NCBI GenBank assembly: GCA_029962745.1
Contig: CM057157.1
Coordinates: 30,399,715 to 30,463,714, forward strand
DNA: 64,000 bases
DNA from: Echinometra lucunter
Lineage: Eukaryota; Echinodermata; Echinoidea; Camarodonta; Echinometridae
Direction: 5' to 3'
A program made the translations under genes and the position numbers. The notes below the pieces were generated by a model, which had not been told where the DNA came from, did no database searches, and worked only from the letters and a program-made list of their open reading frames with translations. Position 1 is the stretch's first letter. Every line of letters starts with the position of its first letter. Of this stretch, positions 1 to 10,331 are shown in pieces.

Positions 1-1105
1 TTTTTATAGAAAAATTTCAAAATAAAATCCACCCAAATTGTGCACCAGATCCTCCAATTTCAATTTTATAAATCCAAAAGAGCCCTCGTGACCATGGTGA
101 CTGGCTCTGCCGCTTCGCCCCTCGCTTGCGTGTTTCCTCGAACATTTTATGTATTCTTGCCCCCTCCCCGGAAAAAAATTCTGCGTACGGCTTTGTTTGA
201 ATTAGAACTTTGTTAGGTATAATGACCATTCACGCATGGGTGTAAAGTTCACAGAAATCAATTACAGACTTTATGATTAAACTAATAGTAATTATCAAAT
301 TTCTTTAAGTGTTAAAGGAGGCCCTACTTCACCTTTTCATGAGATTTGGGTTTTTTTTTTTGTTAAATAATAAGTAGTGATAATATACCAATTTTTTATT
401 TCTCATTTTCTCCCCTAACTTTGAAGCTTGATGCTAAGCCAAATGAAATTCGTTTAATTTCTTCAAGTAATATGAAAGCAATGACAATTTAAACAATCTT
501 TTTAATGGCATACACGGAAGCTGATCATCAACCAGTATGCTTGCGGCATGGCCTCTAGTTTCTTGGCATCCAAACAACATTACCCCTCAAAATTGATAAA
601 GGGTGAAAATAAAACCCATTGTACTTTTAAATAGCAATATTGATCTTAAATAAAGTCATTGCATTACAAATCGAAAGGAGAGTAACTATGCGGCTTCTCT
701 GAAGAAATTAGGAATGTCACGAATAAAATTAAAAGTGACCCGTTTCTGTTTGAATTACATTCGGTTGCTGTATGAATTAGTAACTTTTCAAGAAATATCA
801 AATAAAATGAAGTGAGAGTGCTTTAGAAACAGTGTGCATATATCTTTAATTATTAGTATCTATTAGTTTGGGGATTTTTTTTTTTTAGATAATCATCGCT
901 TATGACATTAAGCGAGAAATTGGCAAAGCTGTTAGGATTACTTCCATGACACATCCAAACGGCATGATCTTGCGTCGGCTTTCAGGTGAAAAACTAATTT
1001 TTAGGGATTTAAACCATCCTCACGTTTTGTAGGCCTTTTTGAAAATCAAACCTTCAAGAGAGTTTGAACGATGCCTGAAACTTTTAACATGATTTTCAGT
1101 ATTTT

Positions 1106-1150
<45 letters not shown>

Positions 1151-1305
1151 CCTCCCTCCCTCTTGTAAACCCTTATTCGTTATAACCTCCATCCTCCCTC
1201 CATATAGTAACAATCAAAAATGGACTGTAATGTTATTATAGAAATTAATGATAACGAAAGCAATCATACGCAAAACAACTGATAAATTGATATTATATAA
1301 TACTA

Positions 1306-1431
1306 ACTGGCGTAACTTTCGGGAGATACCACATAAATTTCCCTCACTAGACCCATATTGCCCTCGTCTTCGACTCGGGACAATATGAGACTAGTTTGGG
1401 AAATATATGTGGTATCTCCCTCAAGGCCAGT
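1306..1431. mobile_element. Short palindromic MITE
   Basis: Near-palindrome. The left end ACTGGCGTAACTTTCGGGAG is mirrored by CTCCCTCAAGGCCAGT at the right end. The match continues inwards through GATACCACATA / TATGTGGTATC. The A/T-rich flanks (TATTATATAATACTA / CAATATTATATAAA) are also inverted, so the true ends may be about 15 bp further out. No open reading frame. The superfamily cannot be told from the sequence. Confidence 0.55.
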
Positions 1432-1439
1432 CAATATTA

Positions 1440-1545
1440 TATAAATATAATATAATATAATATAATATAATATAATATAATATAATATAATATAATATAA
1501 TATGATATGATATAATATAATATAATATAATATGTTATGATATAA
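1440..1545. repeat. (TATAA)n satellite
   Basis: About twenty tandem copies of the pentamer TATAA with a few TATGA variants, directly right of the palindromic element at 1306-1431. Confidence 0.9.
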
Positions 1546-1599
1546 CTATAATATTACAATATATGATATAATTACGTGTGATGAATAAGTAATACATAC

Positions 1600-1654
1600 C
1601 AACGATGACAGACACAAATACAGCAAAGATCGCCCATTTCTTTTCACAAGCCAT
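1600..1654 (-). CDS. Gene D, first coding exon (signal peptide), probable fourth sPLA2; partial
   Basis: Minus-strand exon of 55 nt starting ATG at 1654 and ending at a consensus donor (GTATGT, 1599-1594). It encodes a signal-peptide-like start: M-A-C-E-K-K followed by a hydrophobic run W-A-I-F-A-V-F-V-S-V-I-V. Length (55 nt) and phase (1) are the same as the first coding exon of sPLA2 gene A, and it lies on the same strand about 8 kb beyond gene C, so it is probably another member of the tandem family. Only the secretory leader is visible; family membership is inference from exon shape and position. The rest of the gene is off the left edge. A TATA-like box lies about 75 bp upstream of the ATG. 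Confidence 0.5.
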
Positions 1655-1704
1655 GATGGTCTATAATGCTCTCTCCTTCTCTCACAAAATGGAATGGATT
1701 GTCC

Positions 1705-1749
1705 TGACTCAGAGTAGTCCTTCATTTATAATACCCCCAGACTGAGTCA
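1705..1749 (-). promoter_or_regulatory. Candidate core promoter of gene D: TATA box between two AP-1 motifs
   Basis: On the minus strand TATAAA lies at 1730-1725, which would place transcription start near 1697-1700 and give a leader of about 45 nt before the ATG at 1654. Two exact AP-1 consensus heptamers, TGACTCA (1705-1711) and TGAGTCA (1743-1749), flank the box. Motif matches only. A TTATAG at 1665-1660 could instead be a splice acceptor, as seen just before the ATG in genes A and C. Confidence 0.4.
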
Positions 1750-2099
1750 TTAGAAGTTTAGTAAAGTCGGTAATTGATAGGGGGCTCGCTAACAGTGATA
1801 TCATCTGTGATTGGCCAGTCGTTGCTAAGCAACAGGAGGCTTTTAATACTAACACGGAAATACTAAGGAATATGATGACGCTCAGAGGTTCGGTTTTCTG
1901 GAGTGGCATTTGATTTATTCATCCAAAATTAGCTTCTCTTTAAGTTTCATATGTTCAGTTGACGTGGGGTAGTTTAATTTCGCTGTTTGAATAAAATATT
2001 ATCATACTTGCAAGAAGTGTTTGGGCAAAATGTTAATCATAATGAAATTAAAAGGCAAAGCTATTCCTAAATTATGAATTAGCAGCAATTGACTATACC

Positions 2100-3560
2100 A
2101 AGAACATTTTCACTCGATTTTCCATTCACTTTTATGTTGACTTTTATTAAGAGTCATCCATAGTGAGAAAGCCAATACTTCATTTACTAATAGGGCCAAC
2201 TTATCAAAAATCAAATGAAATCAAAATAAAATATATTACATTAAATTGAATTGAATTCTATTAAATCAAGTTAACTTGAATTAAATTGAAATGCATCAAA
2301 TAAAATAAAAAAGAATCAAATTAAGAATAAATGAAATAAAATAAAATTAGAAAGAATAAAATAAAATAAAATAATGCAATTCACTTGATTTCAAATCTTT
2401 TACTATGCTGCTATGCAGTAAACATTTTCACTCAATTTCAATTCAATTTTATGTTGAGTTTTATTCAGGGCCCTCTGTGGTACGTACTTCTTTTACGAAT
2501 AAGGCTAACTTATTAAAAATCAAATGAAGCCAAATTAAATATATTAGATTAGATTAAATTAAATTAAATTAGATTACATCCAATTAACTTAAATCAAATT
2601 AAAGTAAATCGAATCAAACTGAAACGAATGAAATTAAAACAAATCAAATCAAATCAAATTAATATAATGCAGTTTGCTTGATTTCAAATATGTTATATTA
2701 CTATGCAATGAACATTTTCACTCAATTTTCCATCCAGTTTTGTGTTGACTTTTATCCAGAGTCTTCTAGGGAGAAAGTATTTCATTTAATAGGGCCAACT
2801 TATTAAAAATCAAATGAAATCAAAATGAAATGTGTTATATTAAACTGAATAAAATTAGATTAAATCAAATTAACTTTAATTAAATTGAATTAAATCCAAT
2901 CAAATTAAAAATAAATCAAATCAAATCAAATCAAATTGGAACGAATCAAATCAATTCAAATTAGTATAATGCAAATCACTTGATTTCAAATCTTTTACTA
3001 TGCTATGCAATGAACATTTTCACTCAATTTTCAATTCAGTTTTATGTTGAATTTTTTTTCAGGGCCTTCGAGGGTGTACGTACTTCTTTTACGAATAAGG
3101 CCAACTTTTCAAAACTCAAATGAAATCAAATTAAAATGCATTAGATGAAAGTGAATTGAATTAGATTAAATTAAATTAACTTGAATTAAATGAATTTAAA
3201 TCAAATCAAATTAAAATGGATCAAATTAAAACAAATTAAATCAAATCAAATTAAAAACGAATTAAATCAAATCAAATCAGTAAAAGGAAATTCACTCGAT
3301 TTCAAATCTTTTACTCTGCTATGAACATTTCACTCAATTGTCTATTCAATTTTGTATTGACTTTTATCCCGAGTCCTCTAGGGAATAATAGGGCCATCTT
3401 TAAAAAATCAAATGAAATCAAAATAAAATGTATTGTATTAGATCTAATCAAATTAGATGAAATCAAGTTAACTTAAATTAAATTAAATTGAATAAAATTA
3501 GAAGGAATCAAATCAAATTAGTATCATAATACAATTCACTTGATATCAAATCTTTTTCGT
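2100..3560. repeat. Satellite with alternating A and B monomers (about 300 bp each)
   Basis: Five tandem units begin near 2100, 2425, 2710, 3010 and 3325. Each opens with AACATTTTCACTCAATTTTC and TATGTTGACTTTTAT, then CCAACTTATTAAAAATCAAATG, then a degenerate run of ATCAAATTAA-like decamers. Units 1, 3 and 5 share the A segment (AGAGTC, CTAGGGAGAAAG, AATAGGGCCA). Units 2 and 4 share the B segment (CAGGGCC, GTACGTACTTCTTTTACGAA). The order is therefore A-B-A-B-A, a dimeric higher-order repeat of about 600 bp. No coding potential. Confidence 0.8.
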
Positions 3561-5280
3561 TCATGCATCTAAAATGCCTTCATCGTTTTAGATAAGAATG
3601 TCTTCATTCTTGATGTATCAGCTTCCTTCATTAATCAGTCCATTCCTTTTCTTTTCTTCTATAAAATTAGCCGGAAGATTGATTTGTTTGTTTGTTTGTT
3701 TGTTTGCTTTGTCCAGAAGGAGCGGGATAACGGTTAACATAAAGCATCCGGCATGTCCGGAGCAGGTGTAAAGCCATTTCTTACTTACTGTTTGAGCAGG
3801 AAGAAATGAAGAGCAATCGAACAGAACATTTGAGAGTTACGTCATCGTGCCGTTATGCACTATTAATCATTATGGATAAGCAGCGCATTCCGTGGTACGT
3901 AGGTGAAAGTACAAAGGGGAACACAGAAGACAACAACAATAACAACAACAACAACAAAACAAGCACAAAAGAAAAACAATAAACAAGAAAACAAAACGAA
4001 AACAAACAAACAAGCAAAAGAAAAAAAAATCAGCACTCTTGTAGGTTTTTGGAGCGAATAATCAACTAGAACATTTTTCATATTCAAATTATCGATACAA
4101 TTTTGGGGTAATGGAACGGTTTACTAATTCAGTGCGTAGTCGTTGAAGTTTCCCTTAACAACGAGAAGCTTAACAAAGGCTTACTCAACATAGCAACAAC
4201 AAATGTATGCGAACGGATTGCATCTATGCAAATGCTTAACTGGTGAACTTAATAGTTGGTATATAACCAAGGGTTCTGGAGAGAAATAAACCGCTTTGTT
4301 TAGGATAATACTATAATCGTTCATTCATTGTCATTTTAAACATGGGGAATGTATTTTCGTTATTAACTGAATATCATATTTGATTAACTGATTATGGAAT
4401 GAACTGACACACCTCTATATTCAACGCAAAAGTAGCATCCTTGAAATGATAACAGGGGGGTATAATGACTGAGCTTGTTGAGAAATAGAATGTTATTATC
4501 GTATTTCGTTACTTTTTCGTACGTAAATAAATTCCATCACCAAATATTGTAGACTCATCCATTTTGGGGTCTATTTGCTCATTATTCCTTAAAATCAGTC
4601 ACCCAACTTGCATTCAAAACTTGATAATGAGTGAAATTAAGTTTTAAGTAGTTTTGACTCGTTTTTTCCTGTAATGATTATAATGAAGTGCTGTTTATTA
4701 CGTTTTTACGAAATAAAGTGCAAGAAGTTTGGGTATGGGGCTTATACATTCTATGAATTTCTTTCTCTGATATAAATAAAAAAGGGGATATTATATCTTG
4801 TTTTAAGCAGGCTCTTCAGTTTATTGTTCATTTTGTTTCAAAAATGAAATGAATTTTTTAAGAAGGAGGAAAGTGAAAATTAGAACAATAGTCAGGATAG
4901 TGGAAGGATGAGTAAAATGAAGAGACAGAGTTTACGGATTTAACATTATGAGGTATTATAGTGTTTGGATATTTAGTTTAATCATTGACATAAGATATTC
5001 GGTCATAATAGATTAGCTGGATGATTTTTTTTTAAAGAATGGTATGCATACGAAAGATAAATCACTATTCTAAAATACATGAACATGTAGGTATGTTCAT
5101 AACAATGCCGTGAAATAATCTTAAAGTTAACATTCTTCTTAGATTTTCCTCACATTATTCATGATATGGAAAATTCCCTTTGGCAAAACATTTATCTACA
5201 TTTGGCAAGCCTTACCCATGTATGGTAAGTGGTTACCTCATATGATTTATTCCTCGAATGCACTGAACACTAAGATAAAA
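3561..5280. other. Intergenic DNA, nothing recognised
   Basis: A/T-rich sequence with a (TTTG)n run near 3687-3710 and an A-rich stretch with (AACAAC)n near 3930-4030. No exon-like segment, tRNA or clear transposon end was found. Confidence 0.5.
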
Positions 5281-5309
5281 TGTCTTAAGGTCGGGGTAAT
5301 GATACATGA

Positions 5310-5600
5310 CTGCATGCAGGGTCCTCTGGGAGAAGGGTCCTCCCCAGTACAGTACACTGTATTGGGGAGGTTACCCTGGGTAACAAAACATATAGTTATC
5401 ATTATTATTACTATTGTTATTGTTATTATTATCATTATCATTATCATTATTACTATTATTATCATTATTATCGTTGTTCATGTTGTTAGTATGATTACTT
5501 TTACTGGTGCTACTGATATTATCATTATTGTTATTATAATGATAATAGTTATTATTATCATCAATACTGTCATTTTTTTCTAGTGCAATACTATTTTGCA
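5310..5600 (+). mobile_element. SINE 3' end with (ATT)n tail
   Basis: GCAGGGTCCTCTGGGAGAAG, then a hairpin-like CCTCCCCAGTACAG / CTGTATTGGGGAGG, then GGTTACCCTGGGTAAC, followed by a long (ATT/ATC)n tract. The same order (GCAGGGCCCGCTGGAAGAGC, GGCTACCCTGAGTAA, ATT tail) is present in the better-preserved SINE at 43913-44130. The tRNA-like head is not recognisable here. Confidence 0.5.
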
Positions 5601-6096
5601 AAATTACAGTATGATAATATGATAACATTAGTGAAGAGAAATTTTATAACAACATTACAGTAGAAGCAAGTATCATTCAATACCCTACCTGCCTCTAATT
5701 CTCTGAAATCTTCTGCCCCCTTCCGCCCCTCCCCCTTTCCGGCCCCTTCATTCAACTAGCCTCTTCCTGACTACTGGATAATTTCTGATTCATTAATTAT
5801 GACGGAGCTCTTGAAGTCTTGCTCTTCAGGCTCTTCCGTACACCCACTTAAGACAGTTCTTTATCATTCTCCCCTCCCCTCCCTCCCCCTCCCCACAAGA
5901 CCTTGTGCTTACCTATAGACTATCTAATATTGACAAAACTTGACATTTGAAAAGGCTTGTTAAATTCATAAGAATTATCATGCTGAACTTTTCTAAATCA
6001 TTTACTGACGAAAGGTTTCTTGATGGCAGCGCAGTTAACAGGTTAACCAGAGTGAATGTAACCACGAAAAGTGAAAGGGAGGTTAAACAATGCGTC

Positions 6097-6413
6097 TTAC
6101 ACAGTTAAAAAATGTTTTAAACAACTGTTTAAAAATCTAAAGCAACTGTTTAAGCCAGTCACTCACACAAATATTGCTTAAACAATATTAAACAACTAAT
6201 GTTGTTTAAACTTTAAACAGTTTGTTGTTTAATATTTTGTAGCAAATTTCCAACGATATTATTTAAAACTGTTAAACAACATCATTGGAAATTCGCTCGA
6301 TGCTTTTAATCGCCTATGTTTACAATACAGGGTATGTATTTTTAACAATATTGCTCAAAATTTAAACAACACAATTTTAAACATCGGCAATTTAAACAGC
6401 GTTTTTACAGTGT
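6097..6413. mobile_element. MITE rich in TTTAAACA motifs, TIR TACAC-GTTAAAAA
   Basis: Left end TTACACAGTTAAAAAATG and right end CGTTTTTACAGTGTAC form imperfect terminal inverted repeats. The interior is built from many copies of TTTAAACAAC / GTTGTTTAAA in both orientations. No open reading frame. Non-autonomous DNA element; superfamily undetermined. Confidence 0.5.
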
Positions 6414-6506
6414 ACATTGTAACTATGCTATTCAAGTTGAATACAATTTTATCTTTGAAATTTGTATTGTACTTTACTACAGTTTATGCAACATGTACTT
6501 TCATTC

Positions 6507-6662
6507 ATACACTCTCAAAACGCTGGTTAAATTAATACCGCTTGGTTGAGGATTTCGTCCAGTTAGTCACTGGATGGGCTTACCAAAAAATTGAAGGGCT
6601 TGTCTGTTGACCGGCTGGCTGAAATTTTAAACCAACTGGTAAATTATTTCTGAGAGTGTATC
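6507..6662. mobile_element. Palindromic MITE, family with ATACACTCTCA ends
   Basis: Left end ATACACTCTCAAAACGCTGG and right end ATTTCTGAGAGTGTAT, with GGTTAAATTAA / TTTTAAACCAAC mirrored inside. A second, better copy of the family is at 39413-39578. Confidence 0.55.
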
Positions 6663-6774
6663 TTTGATTTCACTTTATCAATGTTGTGTTCATTATTTTG
6701 TATAAATATATTGTAATTATGTTCTTGTTGAGATTCTCATACCCCTGATATATATTGAGTTTAGTAAATCTTAT

Positions 6775-7287
6775 CTTATCTTATATTATCTTATCTTGTC
6801 TTATCTTATCTCATCTTACCTTATCAAATCTCATCTCTCTCTTTCACTCTCCAATTCTCTCCCTTAGATCTCTCTCATACTCTCTGTTTGCCTTTCTCTG
6901 CATTCTCCTTTTCTCTCCCATATCTTTCCTATACCACTCTCTCTCTATCTCTCTCTCTATCTATCTTTTTCCTTCTCTCTTTCTCTGTCCTTCTCCACTT
7001 TCCTCTTTCCCGCTCCGACCTGCACCGTGTTCTTTCTGTTAGCTATTCTGTTCGAACTCTTATTCCTCCCAAGAAGTATTGTCCCACTAAGATTTTTTTC
7101 TCTCTCTCTCATCCCTCTCTCTCTCTTTTTCACTCTCCCTCTGCCTCTCTCTGTCTTCCTCTCTCGTTCTCTCTGCCTATCTGTATCTCTCTCTTCTCTC
7201 TCTCTCTCTCTCTTTCACTCTCCCTCTGCCTCTCACTGTCTTCCACTCTCGTTCTCTGCCTATCTGTATCTCTGTCTCTTCTTTCTT

Positions 7288-7325
<38 letters not shown>
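6775..7325. repeat. Low-complexity (TCTTA)n / (CT)n tract
   Basis: Starts with CTTAT-type pentamers (6775-6830) and continues as CT-rich sequence with pure (CT)n at about 7195-7215 and 7290-7322. Long reading frames here are translations of the repeat, not genes. Confidence 0.9.
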
Positions 7326-7420
7326 TCCCTTCTTGTTTACCTCCGTTATAATTATCTGTACCTCCTCTCTTTCCTTCTCCCACACCTCTCTGCTCATATG
7401 CAGTCCATCTTCAATGGCCA

Positions 7421-7559
7421 GGGGAGCGTTTCATGAAGAGCCTTGTCGGTGATTTTCACTGACTAATTTGCTCTCAGCCAATCAGATGGGAGGATTTTCA
7501 GTAGCTTATAACAGTTGTCAGTGAAAATCACCGACAAAACTCTTCATGAAACGCTCCCC
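7421..7559. mobile_element. 139-bp MITE with ~43-bp terminal inverted repeats
   Basis: GGGGAGCGTTTCATGAAGAG at the left end is the exact inverse of the right end apart from small changes. The match continues through TTGTCGGTGATTTTCACTGAC / GTCAGTGAAAATCACCGACAA, leaving about 50 bp of unique centre. No open reading frame. Confidence 0.75.
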
Positions 7560-7977
7560 AGGTTAAAGGTTTGACACATACCAAAAATAATGAGCCTATG
7601 GAGTATGTTAACTAGTGATTAAAGCTTGCATTTATTAAAAACATGTAATCACAGCTTTTTATAAAATACATATTCTCTGGATTGCAAAACGAAATTATTA
7701 TGGCACGTTTACTCATTTTGGGCATAATTTTCTTTACGCAGTAGCTATGTCTCATTTTTCTTGATTGTGCAGTTCTATATGAATAGAATAATTGGAGATA
7801 TTTCATTTGAAAAGATCGTAACACATCCAATTCTTCTTCCTTTCACGTTTTTATCGACTTTCTGGATTTCGTTCGTTTCCCTTTTCTTCTGATTCTCTCT
7901 TTACGCTGTCTTTCCATGACCAATTTTGTCACCAATTCTTCGTTCTGTTCATTATACGCACATGACTATATCACAAG

Positions 7978-8235
7978 CATGGGCGTCAGTTGGGGTGGAC
8001 AGGGCACCCCCTCCCCCCAAAAAAATTTTTTGGAAAAGAGACACCTGAAGAAAAAAAAAAACAATAGGAGTGATGTCCTCCAAAAATTTTAGAAAAGAGG
8101 CACCTAAAATTAAAATTTTCAGCAAATTTTTGGTATGTCCCCAATTTTTGTTGTGCTTAACAGCAAATTTTGGGTCAGTCTCCTCCCCCCCCCCACCCCC
8201 GAAAAAAATGAAAATAAATCGGACTAACGCCCATG
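7978..8235. mobile_element. MITE with GGGCGTCA ends and TCACAAG target duplication
   Basis: Ends are CATGGGCGTCAGTTGG and ACTAACGCCCATG. Flanking direct repeats TCACAAG lie at 7971-7977 and 8237-8243. The interior has A-rich and C-rich runs. A relative with the same GGGCGTCAAC end and its own 10-bp flanking duplication is at about 43113-43448. Confidence 0.55.
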
Positions 8236-8243
8236 GTCACAAG

Positions 8244-9994
8244 GTAAAGCTAGTGGAATTGCGGTATAAATACAGCTGCAGTTACGACAATGAAGTCGAA
8301 CTGTTAATGATTAGCGAATTCTGAGTAATCAAGCAAAAATCCACCACATGAATTTTTTTTTTGGTTTTGTTTTTTTGTTTTTTATTTTTTAAGAATAGAA
8401 ATCTACTCCTTTCCGCGATAAAAAGAATTTCTTTCTGGGAAGTGGATTTTTATTCTGAAAAAAAATATCATTCTGTAGAGAATCCCTCATCAAAATTTTA
8501 TTCTTTATGAATTTAAGAATATAATCATATATAATTACAATAGAAATATAGTTGCTCATTAAATAATGCTATTTACAGCTGCAAGCAGCGGGCATGATTG
8601 ATTAAAAAATCTCGACATAAGAATCACATAAAGATCTAATACCACCTCATAATGCAGCGCGTTATATATATCTTCTTCATTGATATCACAAACAACGATT
8701 TCTGACAATTTTTTATTTTGCAGGAAAAAGGTGGACGGCATTAAAAACCCAAACCCAAACAAAAAAAAAACGAATTTATCCTCTTTACACACATTTTAAT
8801 AGGACGTCATTCATTTTATTATAATTTTCATGCTGTTTACTAAATTATCCAGTCAGACTGGGCAGATATTATCATTTTGCATTAAATGATAATTATGATG
8901 TTAATTTATTATCAATATAAAGCACACAAAATTGGATTAAAATTGGTAAGCTATTTGGCTCGCGAAGTGGAACGCCTTACAGTGTATAAACCCTCATAAA
9001 CTCCATGTAGTTGCATAGTTAAGATAATGACATACAATAATTGTAACATATTTCGAACGCACATTGGAAATACTTGTGTAAGGAATGCCTTAGAACAGGT
9101 TGTAGGGTATCATACCTTTTACAGGAAAAACTGATATTACGATGAATAGGAAAGGTAGCGTTCTGTTTTAAGTATTAGGGTTGAAAATGGGCTTGGGAAG
9201 AAGTAGCATGCATTCATATACCGTACGTCTTTGTAGTTTAAGCCCACAGCACACAAAAAATAATAAACAATCTGCCTGCAGTCATATTTTGGAGTAACTT
9301 GCAAAAGTGCATTCAAATAATAGGCCTAGTCATAAAATCGCAATTTCGGGGATTCAGAAGCCTACTTTTTGGAGGAAAAGCCAAATAAGAACAGAATGGT
9401 CATAATATCAGACTATTTATGTGAATGCCAACGATTTGAAGTCGATTTGGCATTTTATAGCCAGAAGGCTTACGATGACTTTGTCGACTATTAGTAATCG
9501 TATCACTACAGAAATTCTCAGTAAGGATAGATCATATCTGAAGAGTTGATTCCAAAAGGCGTTATATCCAGTTTTTATCAAAGTTGAGTCAGCTTGCGTA
9601 ATTTTCTGTGAATAAAACTTTGAAGCAAAGTTTTCAAGAAATATAGAAGAAATAAAATGTGAGCGAACCCGCGACAAAGAAATGCACTTTCTCTAAAATT
9701 ACTGAAGTGGATTTAGCACCCTTTGGAATCAAGTTTTTCATTTGTTTCCAGCTTTCCACGTCTGATGATACTGCGATATCTTTCCCAATCGGATAGCAGT
9801 CAGGTGCGGTGGACTTTACAGAACAGATGTTGAAATCTATTTTCCCGGAGGAAAGTGCAGGCTGTTGTCTTGAATATGTTGTGCCTATAACGCGGTTTGA
9901 ACATTTCTCATTTCTGGTATTTCTCTCTTTCTCCACAAGTCATGAAAGGGATTTTATGTCTGAGCACAGAGTGGGTGATATAGTATGCCGCTTG
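8244..9994. other. Region downstream of gene C; probable 3' UTR plus intergenic
   Basis: No exon or transposon end was recognised. On the minus strand, downstream of the gene C stop codon, possible AATAAA-type signals exist (for example near 8814-8819), but none can be preferred from sequence alone. Confidence 0.4.
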
Positions 9995-10299
9995 TTACTT
10001 CCCTGTATGTGGACACGAGGACTTGCTGACACCTTTGTGCCTGGAATTATAATGGCTTTCGTTATCTGCGAAGCACTGGGCAACCACAGCATCGCAGCGA
10101 CATAGCTCGTATTTGCACGTCTCTCTGTGAGGATCAGATGCTGAAAGAAAAGAAAATAACAAGAAAAATGAAGGATAAAATAAAGAAGATGACTTATCAA
10201 TGAATGGAACATGATATTAAAGTGTATTGTGGCCTATAAAGATCTTGTGAAATGAACTCCTTAAACTAACTTTGAAAGGGCATTATCGCCATCACCACC

Positions 10300-10331
<32 letters not shown>

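Larger units (their letters stand above)
1..1599. other. Left edge; presumed intron 1 of gene D
   Basis: No exon was found here on either strand; in particular no minus-strand calcium-loop (YGCYCG) or CCxxHDxCY exon. It holds a (CT)n run at about 1110-1145, a palindromic element at about 1306-1431 and a (TATAA)n satellite at about 1440-1545. If gene D has the layout of genes A-C, its exons 2-4 lie beyond the left end of the window. Confidence 0.5.

Noticed and set aside
2100..3560. Possible CRISPR-like regular array
   Set aside because: Units of 300 bp are similar throughout with no unique spacers; eukaryotic satellite.
6755..7452. Three overlapping Ser/Leu-rich frames
   Set aside because: CT-rich low-complexity DNA; no domain, no splice signals.
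9634..10212. Longer minus- and plus-strand frames overlapping gene C exon 4
   Set aside because: They are in other frames; only the frame joined to exon 3 carries the C-R-C-D motif and ends at the stop at 9995.
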